The notes below the pieces were generated by a model, which made no database searches, was not told the DNA's origin, and saw only the letters and a program-made list of their open reading frames with translations. A program made the position numbers and the translations under genes. A stretch of 54,831 bases of DNA. Origin: CADEFX01 sp050260355 (GTDB taxonomy: Bacteria > Pseudomonadota > Alphaproteobacteria > Rhizobiales > Hyphomicrobiaceae). The stretch lies in NCBI GenBank assembly GCA_050260355.1, contig JBLNBZ010000049.1, forward strand, positions 1 to 54,831, read 5' to 3'. Shown in pieces: positions 8,093 through 22,764 of the stretch (positions are counted from its first letter, which is position 1; each line of letters starts with the position of its first letter).

Positions 8093-8794
8093 TGCTGCGA
8101 TCCTTATTTTGGGGCCCGCGCCATCACGAATCTTGTGCGCATTCTGATTACTGTTTGAACCGGCCCGCCCATTCGCCCGAATATCCGCTCCGCTTGATCG
8201 AACTGGGACGTTACGGCAGGAAAAGAGTTTCCTGCGGCGGGAGTAGGCACGGTATCCGGGCAGACACTAAGATTGACGTGCGAAAACCCCGATCCTGTCG
8301 CATTACGGCACGAGCCGCCGTCCACACCGCGTCCGCATGAAGACGCGCCACGCCGCGGCCGCGGAAGCTGTCGTCAGCCGGCGCAAGAAAATCCGCGTCC
8401 CGGCGTATTTGGTGTCATTTCGAGAGACCAAGCCGGGACGCGGTGAGTTGCAGGGAACGGGGACGGGGGAGGAAGCCCTTTTTGCACCCAGGGGACGAGG
8501 TGCACCCTGCGATCCACAAGATCGCTCATCTTGGCCTCCTCGAGCCATCCGCAAGACTACCCGATATTCGGGAGGAGAATGCCGATACAGAGCGCGGACA
8601 AAAGATAAAATTGACGCTGTTAGCGCAAATTATTCTGGCCGCTCTCGTATATCCTTCAACGAATATATCTCAAATAATTCCGTAATAGGCCCGACAGTGA
8701 CTGATCTGGCATTAATCCTTTCTTGACGTAATCTTTGAACGTGAAGCATCGACGCCCCTAGTCTGCGCGGCATCGCTTCACAAGGAGGCGCAAT
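8093..8794. other. Intergenic region, 702 bp
   Basis: It lies between two divergently transcribed genes, the DUF937 gene and the sensor kinase. Bases 8600-8790 are distinctly AT-rich (for example around TATATCTCAAATAATTCCG), which fits a promoter for the kinase. Short open frames here lack codon bias and recognisable protein features. I found no tRNA or convincing terminator. A small RNA or multiple promoters would be plausible but are not shown. Confidence 0.4.
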
Positions 8795-10342
8795 ATGCGG
8801 GCCGTTGCCACTTCATCTAATATGACTCGCCTAATGTCGAATAAAAAATCGAATATCGATTCCAGCACTCTGAAAACGGTCCCGCATTTCAAAATTGCGG
8901 ACACTCCTGCGGGCCGCATGGATTCGCATCCGCGCGCCTCGGCCCCGCCTCTCGGCGTTCTGCTGGGCAGCATGGATGCAGGTTATCTGAAGGTGGACCG
9001 TGATTATGTGATCCGGGATGCCAACTCCGTGGCACTGAAATGGCTGGAGATGGAGCCCTCCGACGTGATTGGCCGGCCCTTCCAGGCGGTATCTCCAAAA
9101 TCGCCCATGAACATGCTGCAGAACGCCATCGAGGGCGCGATCTTCACCGACCGCGAGCTGCCTGCCTACCGGCGGCCCGATCGCTGGATGGAGTATCACG
9201 TATACCCGGAAAGCGACGGCGCCATCCTTTTCTTTCGGGACCTCACCGAGCGCAAGCGCCTGGAGCGGAGCGCCGAGCGCACGCGAGCGCTCCTGCAGGC
9301 TTCTCTGGACGCCCTGACCTCCCATATCGTCATTCTCGACAGCCACGGCACCGTCATAGCCTCCAATCTGGCATGGCAGCGCTTTGCCATCACGCACGAG
9401 CTCATCAATGAGCCGATCGTGCACCCGCTCAACTATCTCGCGCTCTACTCCGAGCCACTGGCACGCCGTCCCGAGGCAGGCCGGATCGGTGAGGCCCTGC
9501 GCTCGGTGCTCTCCGGCCGCCGCCGCACCGCGCGGCTCATCTTTGCATCGCAGCTCGGCGGACGCGTGCACTGGTTCCAGCTCAGCATTGCGCGCTTCAA
9601 TTGCGAAGGTGAGGCATATCTGGTCGTCGCGAACGAGGATGTTACGGCCATGAAGGAGGCGCAACAGGCGCTCGGCGAGGCTGCGGAGCAGTTGCTTGTC
9701 CTTCAAGAGGAGGAGCGTCAGAGGATTTCGGAGGAGCTGCACGACTCGACCATGCAGCACCTTGTTGCCATCGGCCTCAATGTGATGACACTCAAAACGC
9801 AGAGCGCGGCCAACGATCCGACACACGGCCTTCTGCGCGAGATCGAAGGCTCCCTGGACGAGGCTTCGCGGGAGCTGCGCTCCTTCACCTATCTCCTGCA
9901 TCCACCGCGGCTCGAGGAGGCGGGTTTGCGCGCCACTTTGCGGCAATACCTCGACGGCTTCAGCAAGCGCACCGGCCTCGCGACAACATTCCGAGCCGGG
10001 CCAATGCTCGACACACTGCCATTTGCCTTGCAGAAATCCTTTCTGCGGATTGTCCAGGAAGCCCTGGCGAATGTGCATCGGCACGCGGCAGCTACTCGCG
10101 TCGGCGTCGATTTCAGGTGCATGTTCGGCCAACTGCACCTGATCATCAGCGATGACGGACGCGGCATTGTCAGACCAGACCCACCGCCGGAGGAAGCTGC
10201 GCACATGGGGGTAGGGCTTCCTGGAATCGCGGCCCGCCTGCGCCAGTTCGGCGGCGAGCTCGAGATTCGTTCGCGGCCTTCCGGAACGCGGCTGCACGCC
10301 GTCGTGCCACTCAATGCCGCGCCCCTGCGCATCACGGCATAG
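8795..10342 (+). CDS. PAS-containing sensor histidine kinase, HisKA_3 (NarL/DegS type)
   Basis: A 515-residue protein with AGGAGG 6 nt before the ATG. There is no membrane segment, so the sensor is cytoplasmic. Residues about 54-150 and 165-285 look like two PAS domains (LGSMDAGYLKVDRDYVIRDA, and ILDSHGTVIASNLAW). The dimerisation/phosphoacceptor region has RQRISEELHDSTMQHL with His316 as the likely phosphorylated residue, which is the HisKA_3 signature. The ATPase part has an N box (QEALANVHRHAAA), a G1 box (DDGRG) and a G2 region (GVGLPGIAARLRQFGG). It is followed by a NarL/FixJ-type regulator on the same strand, which is the expected partner. Confidence 0.92.
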   Translation: MRAVATSSNMTRLMSNKKSNIDSSTLKTVPHFKIADTPAGRMDSHPRASAPPLGVLLGSMDAGYLKVDRDYVIRDANSVALKWLEMEPSDVIGRPFQAVSPKSPMNMLQNAIEGAIFTDRELPAYRRPDRWMEYHVYPESDGAILFFRDLTERKRLERSAERTRALLQASLDALTSHIVILDSHGTVIASNLAWQRFAITHELINEPIVHPLNYLALYSEPLARRPEAGRIGEALRSVLSGRRRTARLIFASQLGGRVHWFQLSIARFNCEGEAYLVVANEDVTAMKEAQQALGEAAEQLLVLQEEERQRISEELHDSTMQHLVAIGLNVMTLKTQSAANDPTHGLLREIEGSLDEASRELRSFTYLLHPPRLEEAGLRATLRQYLDGFSKRTGLATTFRAGPMLDTLPFALQKSFLRIVQEALANVHRHAAATRVGVDFRCMFGQLHLIISDDGRGIVRPDPPPEEAAHMGVGLPGIAARLRQFGGELEIRSRPSGTRLHAVVPLNAAPLRITA

Positions 10343-10494
10343 CATTCACCCGGCAGGCGGCCCGGCTGACAAATTTCACGCGCAGCGCGGTTTCCCAGAC
10401 CGGTTTCAGGGTTCTCACCAATTTGACTCGGGAGGATGTTCTGTTTGGTTAAGCAGCAGCACCTATTACTGAGCCGTAGCATCCGAAGCACCCC

Positions 10495-11127
10495 ATGACG
10501 CGCATCCTGATTGCGGATGATCACGAGGTGGTCCGATCGGGGCTTCGATCGATTCTCGAAGCGCAGCCGAGGTGGGACGTCGTTGGTGAAGCCGCTGACG
10601 GCAAGGACGCCATCCGCAAGGCGATCGAGTTGAAGCCGGACGTGGCTGTGCTCGATTATTCCTTGCCCCTAATCAATGGTGTGGAAGCGACGCGCCAGAT
10701 CCGCGCGCGCCTCCCTGCGGTGGAGGTTCTGATCTTCACCATGCACGACAACGAGCAGATGATCTACGATCTGCTGAAGGCCGGCGCGCGCGGCTATCTC
10801 CTCAAGTCGGATGCCAAGCGCTATCTCCTGACGGCAATCGAGTCGCTCGCCGCCCACAGGCCGTTCTTCACCGCCAAGGTCTCCGAGACCCTGCTCGAGT
10901 GCTATCTGACCAAATCGTTGCCTACCGAGAGCGTGCTGACATCACGCGAGCGGGGCGTCATCCAGCTCATAGCTGAAGGTCACAGCAACAAGCAGATCGC
11001 GGGTATCCTCAATATCAGCGTCAAGACCGTGGAGACTCACCGCGCCTCCGCCATGCGCAAGCTGAACCTCTCTTCGGCCGCAGCTCTCGTGCGCTACGCC
11101 GTGCGCAACAGAATTGTAGAGGCGTGA
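10495..11127 (+). CDS. Response regulator, NarL/FixJ family (REC + LuxR-type HTH)
   Basis: A 210-residue protein. The receiver domain covers about 1-118 with the acidic pair in ADDHE (Asp8-Asp9), phosphoacceptor Asp54 in AVLDYSLP, Thr82 in IFTMHD and Lys104 in YLLKSDA. A LuxR-type helix-turn-helix occupies about 145-205 (LTSRERGVIQLIAEGHSNKQ, SVKTVETHRASAMRKL). It lies 152 nt downstream of the HisKA_3 kinase, so this is a standard two-component pair. A REC-LuxR protein of this type normally binds DNA as a dimer after phosphorylation. Target genes cannot be inferred from the window. Confidence 0.94.
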   Translation: MTRILIADDHEVVRSGLRSILEAQPRWDVVGEAADGKDAIRKAIELKPDVAVLDYSLPLINGVEATRQIRARLPAVEVLIFTMHDNEQMIYDLLKAGARGYLLKSDAKRYLLTAIESLAAHRPFFTAKVSETLLECYLTKSLPTESVLTSRERGVIQLIAEGHSNKQIAGILNISVKTVETHRASAMRKLNLSSAAALVRYAVRNRIVEA

Positions 11128-11265
11128 AGGGCAGCGACCGACGCGCCCTTTGCCCACATCTGCGATCCTCGGAGTTTCGCGCAGCTCTAATCGGGTTCCC
11201 CCCGATCCCGCTCTTCCCTGCCGCGGCCTAGTCTCGACCGCAACGATTGATCCAACGGGGCAGTC

Positions 11266-12081
11266 ATGCGGGCATACGGCGGCAATGCATTTCGGGCGGC
11301 AAGGTGGCACGCGCTCGCGGCAGTCTGCCTGGGACTTCTCTCCCTCGGCGCGGTCGGCACGTGCGCCGCCTACTACGTGGCCGACGCATTGCCACGCCGA
11401 GATTTGGAAGGTGCGCCAAACCGCAGCTCGAGTCTGCGGGTTCCCCCGCGGCACGCCACGAACCAGCCCGAGATGCCCCGGATTAAAGTGGCCGATGCCG
11501 ACGATCCATGGCTGCAGTCGCTGCGCAGCGGTTCTTACTTCACGAGGCAGTCGGGCAACAAATCCGAGCAGCGCACCACACGCGACCCCTCCTCCGCGCA
11601 CAAGAGCGGGCCTGCGCGGCATGCGAAAGAGAGCGGCGGGAGCACCGCTCGCGCTGGCGCACGCCATCTGAAGACATCTGCTGTGCAATCAATCCCGATT
11701 CCGGCGGAGTGGAGAGCGTTGGCCCACTCGCGCGGCGCAACATTCCGCACCGTGTGCGTGCGTTTGTGCGACGGATACTACTGGCCGATCAGCTCAGCAG
11801 CGCCCAAGGACGCGCTGGATCGCGACAGCAAGATATGCGAGCAGAGCTGCAGCAGGCCCGCGCTGCTCTATTTCTATCCCGACTTGAACGGGCAGCCGGA
11901 AGACATGGTCAACCTCAAGGGCGAGCCCTACGCGAGGCTCAGCAAGGCATTTGCCTATCGCACGACTTACGACCCGAGCTGCAAGTGCAAACCGCATCCC
12001 TGGGAGCCGGAGGCCATCGCCAACCACGCACAGCACGCACGAGAGGCACAGGGCGAGGTAGCGGAGCCCGAGAGGCACTGA
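11266..12081 (+). CDS. DUF2865 domain protein, membrane-anchored
   Basis: A 271-residue protein. The N-terminus has a signal-anchor helix (about 15-40, LAAVCLGLLSLGAVGTCAAYYV). A low-complexity polar stretch follows. The C-terminal part has the cysteine-rich DUF2865 pattern: FRTVCVRLCDGYYWPIS, RDSKICEQSCSRPALLYFYP, and later YDPSCKCKPHPW. The six cysteines and the export signal suggest a disulphide-bonded periplasmic domain. DUF2865 is common in Hyphomicrobiales and uncharacterised. The gene converges on the HWE hybrid kinase gene. Confidence 0.85.
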   Translation: MRAYGGNAFRAARWHALAAVCLGLLSLGAVGTCAAYYVADALPRRDLEGAPNRSSSLRVPPRHATNQPEMPRIKVADADDPWLQSLRSGSYFTRQSGNKSEQRTTRDPSSAHKSGPARHAKESGGSTARAGARHLKTSAVQSIPIPAEWRALAHSRGATFRTVCVRLCDGYYWPISSAAPKDALDRDSKICEQSCSRPALLYFYPDLNGQPEDMVNLKGEPYARLSKAFAYRTTYDPSCKCKPHPWEPEAIANHAQHAREAQGEVAEPERH

Positions 12082-12147
12082 GAGGTTTGTCAGCCGCGGG
12101 CAGCAAGGCGTATCGGCAGCCGCCGGCGCGCGATGAGTTCCCCCTCG

Positions 12148-14052
12148 CTAGCGCGCTGCCTGGCGCGCAAACAGATGCCGAACGACACTCCGCACATCGT
12201 CGAGCGCATAGGGCTTCTTCAGTCGCGGCACGGAGCGCAGATGCTCGGGCAGCATGGAGGTATCGGCGTAACCGGTAGCGAACGCGAAGGGAATGCGCCG
12301 CGCCAACAGCTCGTCTGCAATGGACGCACTCGTATCGCGTCCCAACCTGACATCGACAAGCGCCGCATCGAATCCCTCGCTTTGCGCCAGCTCGAGCCCC
12401 TCCGCGAGGTTCGACGCCGGACCGACGACCTGATGGCCCTCGCTCTCGAGATCAGACTGCAGTTGCAGCGCCACGAAGGGCTCATCCTCCACAATGAGAA
12501 TGCGGCGACACAGAGGATCGCCCGGTGGCGCCGGCTGATGGTACAGCTCGGCGCTCACGGCCTCGTGGTGGGGTCGGACCGCGGCAATCGACCGCTCGGC
12601 CCTGCCGATGAACTCTCCCCTGATCGTGCACACCAGGCCCTGGGGCTCAAAGGCGCAATCGATATCTCCTCCGAACTCGGAGGCCACCGAGTGCAGGACC
12701 GTCAGACCGAAGCCCTTCTTGCTCGGCTCGCGCGCCGCGGGACCACCGCATTCGCACCAGACGAACTCGAGCTGCCGCTCCTGGTCGGCGCCTCGATCGA
12801 TCTGTCTCCATGAAGCGATCACCTTGCCGGTCGGCACGGACAGCGCACCGTGCTTTACCGCGTTGGTGGCGAGCTCATGGAGAACCAAAGCAAACGATTG
12901 AGCCGCCCTTGGCGTGATGTATGCGGTGCCGCCCTCGAGGATGATGTTCTTGCTGGCCTCTGACCGAAATGGCGTCAGCAGCGCCCGCACGAGCTCTGAC
13001 AGCTCCGCCCCTGTCCACGAACGATGCCGCAGCAGGCCGTGCGCGTTCGACATGGCCTGGATACGCCCGTCGAGGGCCTCGACGAAGGAGTCCACGGAGC
13101 CTGCGTGGGGCCGCGATAGACGCGCTATGGCGCTCACGTTGGCCAGCGTGTTCTTGACGCGATGGTCGAGCTCGGCCATCAGAAGTTGCTGGCGCTCCTC
13201 CGCCCACTTGCGCTCGGTGATATCAAGGACGGTGCCCGTGACCCGCAGGCCGCCCTGGGCTGATTCATTGTCCGGCACTGCCTGACCGCGATCGAGCATC
13301 CACCGCACCTGCCCGTCCGGACGGATCACCTTGAATTCGATCTCCCGGCGGTCGGTATTGGGGGCGTGCCCCTCGATGTGCCGACGCACGAGGGCTCTAT
13401 GATCGGGATGGATGTACCCGAGCACCGTCTCCAGAGTCAGGGGGCTTTCTTCCTCGACTCCGACGATCTCGCGCAGATAGGGCGACCAGTACACGCGTCC
13501 CGCCGCGGCGTTGTAGTCATACGTGCCAAATCCCGCCGCTTCGCTGGCGCTGCGCAGGCGCTCCTCGCTTTCCCGCAAGCGCGCGTTCGACGCCTCCAGG
13601 GCCGCCGTCCGCTCCCGAACGCGCTGCTCGAGCTCATCGTTCAGCTTCTCGAGCTGCCGTGTTTTCCGATAGAGGTCGACAAAGATGCGAACCTTGGCGC
13701 GCAAGATTTCCGGGACGATCGGCACCGACACGTAATCGACCGCGCCCGAGGCATAGCCCCGCACCAGATCGGGCTCGGCCAGAAGCACCGCGGAAACAAA
13801 GATGATGGACGTCTTCTCGAAACGAGGATGCTCGCGCAACATCGAGGCGAGCTGGAACCCGTCCAGCTCCGGCATGCAAACATCGATCAGAATGACCGCG
13901 ACGTCCGTCCGCAGCAGGTGCTCGAATGCCTCGCGCGCCGAGCTGGCAGTGATTAGGTTCTCGCCCAGATCACGAAGCAGCACCTCATAGCTCAAAAGCT
14001 TGGCTGGCTGGTCATCGACCAGCAGAATGTTGACCTTGTCCTGCGAGCTCAC
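12148..14052 (-). CDS. Hybrid protein REC - PAS - HWE histidine kinase - REC
   Basis: A 634-residue protein. The GTG start (VSSQDKVNILLVDDQ) is chosen because an AGGGGG-type ribosome binding site precedes it; any earlier start would overlap the upstream gene. Domains in order: REC (about 6-122; DDQ, Asp in VILIDVCMPELDG), coiled linker, PAS with PAC (YWSPYLREIVGVEEE, VTGTVLDITERK), and an HWE-type kinase with LDHRVKNTLANVSAIARLS and the N-box FALVLHELATNAVKHGALS. A C-terminal REC (about 515-630; VEDEP, Asp in DAALVDVRLG) completes it. HWE kinases are typical of alphaproteobacteria. It starts 14 nt after the giant HAMP-repeat kinase, so the two are probably co-expressed and may exchange phosphate. 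No DNA-binding domain. Confidence 0.92.
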   Translation of the reverse strand: MSSQDKVNILLVDDQPAKLLSYEVLLRDLGENLITASSAREAFEHLLRTDVAVILIDVCMPELDGFQLASMLREHPRFEKTSIIFVSAVLLAEPDLVRGYASGAVDYVSVPIVPEILRAKVRIFVDLYRKTRQLEKLNDELEQRVRERTAALEASNARLRESEERLRSASEAAGFGTYDYNAAAGRVYWSPYLREIVGVEEESPLTLETVLGYIHPDHRALVRRHIEGHAPNTDRREIEFKVIRPDGQVRWMLDRGQAVPDNESAQGGLRVTGTVLDITERKWAEERQQLLMAELDHRVKNTLANVSAIARLSRPHAGSVDSFVEALDGRIQAMSNAHGLLRHRSWTGAELSELVRALLTPFRSEASKNIILEGGTAYITPRAAQSFALVLHELATNAVKHGALSVPTGKVIASWRQIDRGADQERQLEFVWCECGGPAAREPSKKGFGLTVLHSVASEFGGDIDCAFEPQGLVCTIRGEFIGRAERSIAAVRPHHEAVSAELYHQPAPPGDPLCRRILIVEDEPFVALQLQSDLESEGHQVVGPASNLAEGLELAQSEGFDAALVDVRLGRDTSASIADELLARRIPFAFATGYADTSMLPEHLRSVPRLKKPYALDDVRSVVRHLFARQAAR

Positions 14053-14066
14053 GACGGCACCCCCTC

Positions 14067-19811
<5,745 letters not shown>

Positions 19812-19969
19812 GGGCTGGATCCCCTTCTCGTGCGCGACGCGGCGCAGCACGCCCCAATTGGAAACGATGTTCCCAAGAAGCAAACGCGCGCGCAGGGCTC
19901 CGGTTCCGCAAGATTTCCTAGTGACTCGCGCGCAGCGGGCTCAATGCCGCTGAGATGCCACGCGAGATT

Positions 19970-19991
19970 GCGGGGCCGGCACGGGCCCCGC
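19970..19991. other. GC-rich hairpin between fhs and the HAMP-repeat kinase
   Basis: A perfect 8-bp inverted repeat GCGGGGCC/GGCCCCGC with a 6-nt loop, downstream of fhs on the minus strand. There is no T-tract after it, so it is at best a weak or factor-dependent terminator, or an mRNA 3' stabiliser. Confidence 0.35.
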
Positions 19992-20063
19992 CTCTGACGA
20001 GTGAGCAGGGCTAGGCTAAGCTGGCCGCAGTGCCAGCAGGGATGAATAAGATGAACAATAAGA

Positions 20064-21740
20064 CTAGAAGAGGCCCTCGATCTGCCCGCTCTCGTTGAGA
20101 CGGATCTGCTCGGCGCTCGGCACACGCGGCAGCCCAGGCATGGTCATGATCTCGCCCGTGATCACGACGACAAACTCGGCGCCTGCTGAAAGTCTGAGCT
20201 CCCTGATCGGCACGACGTGACCAGTGGGTGCACCGCGCAGGTTCGGATTGGTCGAGAATGAATACTGTGTCTTAGCCATGCAGACGGGCAGATGGCCGTA
20301 GCCCGAGTCCTGTAACTCCTTGAAGCGAGCTTCGATTGAGCCATCGCAGGCGATGTCGGCGGCGCGATAGATTTCCGTGGCGATGGTCTTGACCTTGTCG
20401 CGCAGAGGCATGCTCTCCGGGTAGAGCGGCCTGAAGTCCGATTTTCCGCTGTCGCAGATCTCGATGACCTTGCGGGCGAGCTCCTCGGTGCCCTTGCTGC
20501 CGTCTGCCCAATGCGTGCACAAGACCGCCGTTGTGCCCGCGCTTTCGGCCGCTTTCATCACCTCCTTGATCTCGGCGTCGGTGTCCGTGATGAATCGGTT
20601 GATGGCGACGATGGGCGGAACGCCGAACTTCCTGACGTTCTCGAGGTGGCGCTTGAGGTTGTCGCAGCCCTTGGCGACCGCGACCACATTCTCGGCCTTC
20701 AGATCGTCCTTGGCGACGCCGCCATGCATCTTGAGCGCGCGCACCGTGGCCACGATGACGGCGGCGGCCGGAGTCAGACCCGCCTTGCGGCACTTGATGT
20801 CGAAGAATTTCTCCGCGCCGAGATCGGCACCGAAGCCGGCCTCGGTCACGACATAATCGCACAGCTTGAGCGCCGTCCTGGTCGCCAGCACCGAGTTGCA
20901 GCCGTGGGCGATGTTGGCAAACGGACCGCCATGGATGAAAACGGGATTGTTCTCCAGGGTCTGCACCAGATTGGGCATCAGCGCATCCTTGAGCAGCACG
21001 GTCATGGCGCCGTCCGCCTTCAGGTCCTGCGCCTTGACCGGCTTGCGGTCGCGCGTATAGCCCACCACGATCGCGCCGATACGCCGCTGCAAATCCTTCA
21101 AGTCGCTCGCCAGGCAGAAGATCGCCATGATCTCCGAGGCGACCGTGATGTCGAAGCCGTCCTCACGCGGGAAGCCGTTGGCGGTGCCGCCGAGGGAGTT
21201 GACGATGGAGCGCAGCGCGCGGTCGTTCATGTCCATGACGCGCCGCCACGCGACGCGTCGGGCGTCGATGCCGAGCCCGTTGCCCCAATAGATGTGGTTG
21301 TCCAGCATCGCCGACAGCAGATTGTGCGCGCTGGTGATGGCGTGGAAGTCGCCGGTGAAGTGGAGGTTGATGTCCTCCATCGGCACGACCTGGGCGTAGC
21401 CGCCGCCCGCCGCTCCTCCTTTCATTCCGAAGCAGGGTCCGAGCGACGGCTCGCGCAGGCAGCTCATGGCCTTCTTGCCGATGCGATTGAGGCCGTCGCC
21501 GAGACCGACCGTGGTCGTTGTCTTGCCCTCTCCCGCGGGCGTCGGACTGATGGCGGTGACAAGGATCAGCTTGCCGTCCTTGTTCTTCTGCACGGAGTTG
21601 ATGAAGTCGAAGGAAACTTTGGCCTTCGTGGGTCCGTAGTTGAGCAGTGCGTCTGCCGGGATGCCGATTTTCTTTCCGACCTCGGCGATCGGCTTCATCT
21701 TCGCTTGGCGCGCGATCTCGATGTCGGACTTCACGCTCAT
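20064..21740 (-). CDS. fhs: Formate-tetrahydrofolate ligase
   Basis: A 558-residue protein, the usual length for this enzyme, with AGGAG 8 nt before the ATG. It makes 10-formyl-THF from formate, THF and ATP in the cytoplasm. Visible family features are the P-loop PTPAGEGKTTTT (about 67-77), EPSLGPCFGMKGGAAGGGYAQ and NLHFTGDFHAITSAHNLL, and the C-terminal GEIMTMPGLPRVPSA. It is the last gene of the apparent operon gntR-oxc-frc-formyltransferase-fhs. In that context it would capture the formate released by formyl-CoA transferase into the C1 folate pool. The ATG and gene order make a clear assignment. Confidence 0.97.
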   Translation of the reverse strand: MSVKSDIEIARQAKMKPIAEVGKKIGIPADALLNYGPTKAKVSFDFINSVQKNKDGKLILVTAISPTPAGEGKTTTTVGLGDGLNRIGKKAMSCLREPSLGPCFGMKGGAAGGGYAQVVPMEDINLHFTGDFHAITSAHNLLSAMLDNHIYWGNGLGIDARRVAWRRVMDMNDRALRSIVNSLGGTANGFPREDGFDITVASEIMAIFCLASDLKDLQRRIGAIVVGYTRDRKPVKAQDLKADGAMTVLLKDALMPNLVQTLENNPVFIHGGPFANIAHGCNSVLATRTALKLCDYVVTEAGFGADLGAEKFFDIKCRKAGLTPAAAVIVATVRALKMHGGVAKDDLKAENVVAVAKGCDNLKRHLENVRKFGVPPIVAINRFITDTDAEIKEVMKAAESAGTTAVLCTHWADGSKGTEELARKVIEICDSGKSDFRPLYPESMPLRDKVKTIATEIYRAADIACDGSIEARFKELQDSGYGHLPVCMAKTQYSFSTNPNLRGAPTGHVVPIRELRLSAGAEFVVVITGEIMTMPGLPRVPSAEQIRLNESGQIEGLF

Positions 21741-21790
21741 GGCATTCGCTCCTGCGGGATTTTTGCTGACTGCGTGCTGACGGGCTGGAA

Positions 21791-22723
21791 TCAGGTGGCG
21801 GCTTTGGGGGCGGGCTTGTCGAAGGTGTCGCCGGCCTTGAGCCCTGCAGACTTGGCATACTCCGCAGCCGGAATCTTTTGGCCGCCGGCACGCACGCGCT
21901 TGATCAGGATGGCACCGCCGGAGGCCGCAGCCGTAATGCCGGTCTCGTCGACGGCGACGATCTCGCCAGGCTTGCCACTGCCCGCGACCTTGGCACTGTC
22001 GAAGACCTGCACCTCCGCGCCCTTGAACTTGGTCCAGGCGCCGGGCGCAGGATTGGCGGCCCGGATCAGGTTGTAGACCTCGGCGACGGGCTTGGCCCAG
22101 TCGATCTCCGCCAGATCCTTCTTGAACCAGCTCTCGTAGGTGGCCTTGGAGTGGTCCTGCGGTATCTTCGGCGCCTTGCCGGCCTTGACCAGCTCGAGCG
22201 CCTCGATCATGGCATCGACACCGAGCGGGAACAGCTTCTTGAAATACACATCGCCCAGCGTCTCGTCCGGACCGATGTCGACCGTCTTCTGCAGCAGGAT
22301 CGGCCCTTCATCGAGCCCCTCGTCCGGCCAGAAGATGGTGAGACCCGTCTGCGTGCGACCCATGGCGATGGGCCAGTTGATCGACGACGGCCCTCGGTGC
22401 AGCGGCAGCAGCGACGGGTGGTACTGGAAGGTGCCGAGGCGCGGCGCATCGAGCACGGGCTGCGGCACGAACAGCGTGACGTAGGCCATCATGCACAGAT
22501 CGGCGTTGAACGACCGCATCAACTCCAGCGCCTCCGGCGTCTTCCAGCTCTTGGGCTGATGCAGCGGCAGGCCCTTCTCGCGCGCGAAGACTTTGAGCGG
22601 GTCCTCGGCACGACCTGCCTTGTCGGGCGCACAGAACACGGCAACCACATTCTCCTTGCGCTCGAGCAGCTTTTCGAGCACGGCCTTGCCGAAGGCTTCC
22701 TGACCATGAACGACAATGCGCAT
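21791..22723 (-). CDS. Formyltransferase, resembling the N-terminal hydrolase domain of 10-formyl-THF dehydrogenase
   Basis: A 310-residue protein. The Fmt-type formyl-THF fold is indicated by TFQYHPSLLPLHRGPSSINW (about 98-117) with His102, and by FWPDEGLDEGPILLQ with Asp138. These match the catalytic His and Asp of Fmt and of the hydrolase domain of ALDH1L1. Overall it is closer to ALDH1L1 than to methionyl-tRNA formyltransferase (for example SWFKKDLAEIDWAKP and NPAPGAWT segments), but the acyl-carrier and aldehyde dehydrogenase domains are absent. It may hydrolyse 10-formyl-THF or move a formyl group between formyl-CoA and THF; which is unknown. It sits between frc and fhs, only 41 nt after frc. 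Confidence 0.85.
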   Translation of the reverse strand: MRIVVHGQEAFGKAVLEKLLERKENVVAVFCAPDKAGRAEDPLKVFAREKGLPLHQPKSWKTPEALELMRSFNADLCMMAYVTLFVPQPVLDAPRLGTFQYHPSLLPLHRGPSSINWPIAMGRTQTGLTIFWPDEGLDEGPILLQKTVDIGPDETLGDVYFKKLFPLGVDAMIEALELVKAGKAPKIPQDHSKATYESWFKKDLAEIDWAKPVAEVYNLIRAANPAPGAWTKFKGAEVQVFDSAKVAGSGKPGEIVAVDETGITAAASGGAILIKRVRAGGQKIPAAEYAKSAGLKAGDTFDKPAPKAAT

Positions 22724-22764
22724 TTCACGTCACTCCACGTGCGTTGGGAGAGGATAGCGGCGCA

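Noticed and set aside
8337..8726. Short plus-strand frame before the sensor kinase
   Set aside because: No ribosome binding site, no codon bias, no recognisable protein feature.
11127..11150. AAGGGC-N12-GCCCTT inverted repeat after the response regulator
   Set aside because: Long loop and no T-tract; too weak to call a terminator.
20511..22076. A 521-codon plus-strand frame opposite fhs and the formyltransferase
   Set aside because: Composition (His/Arg/Asp-rich) is typical of the antisense of a coding gene; the minus strand has clear enzyme motifs.
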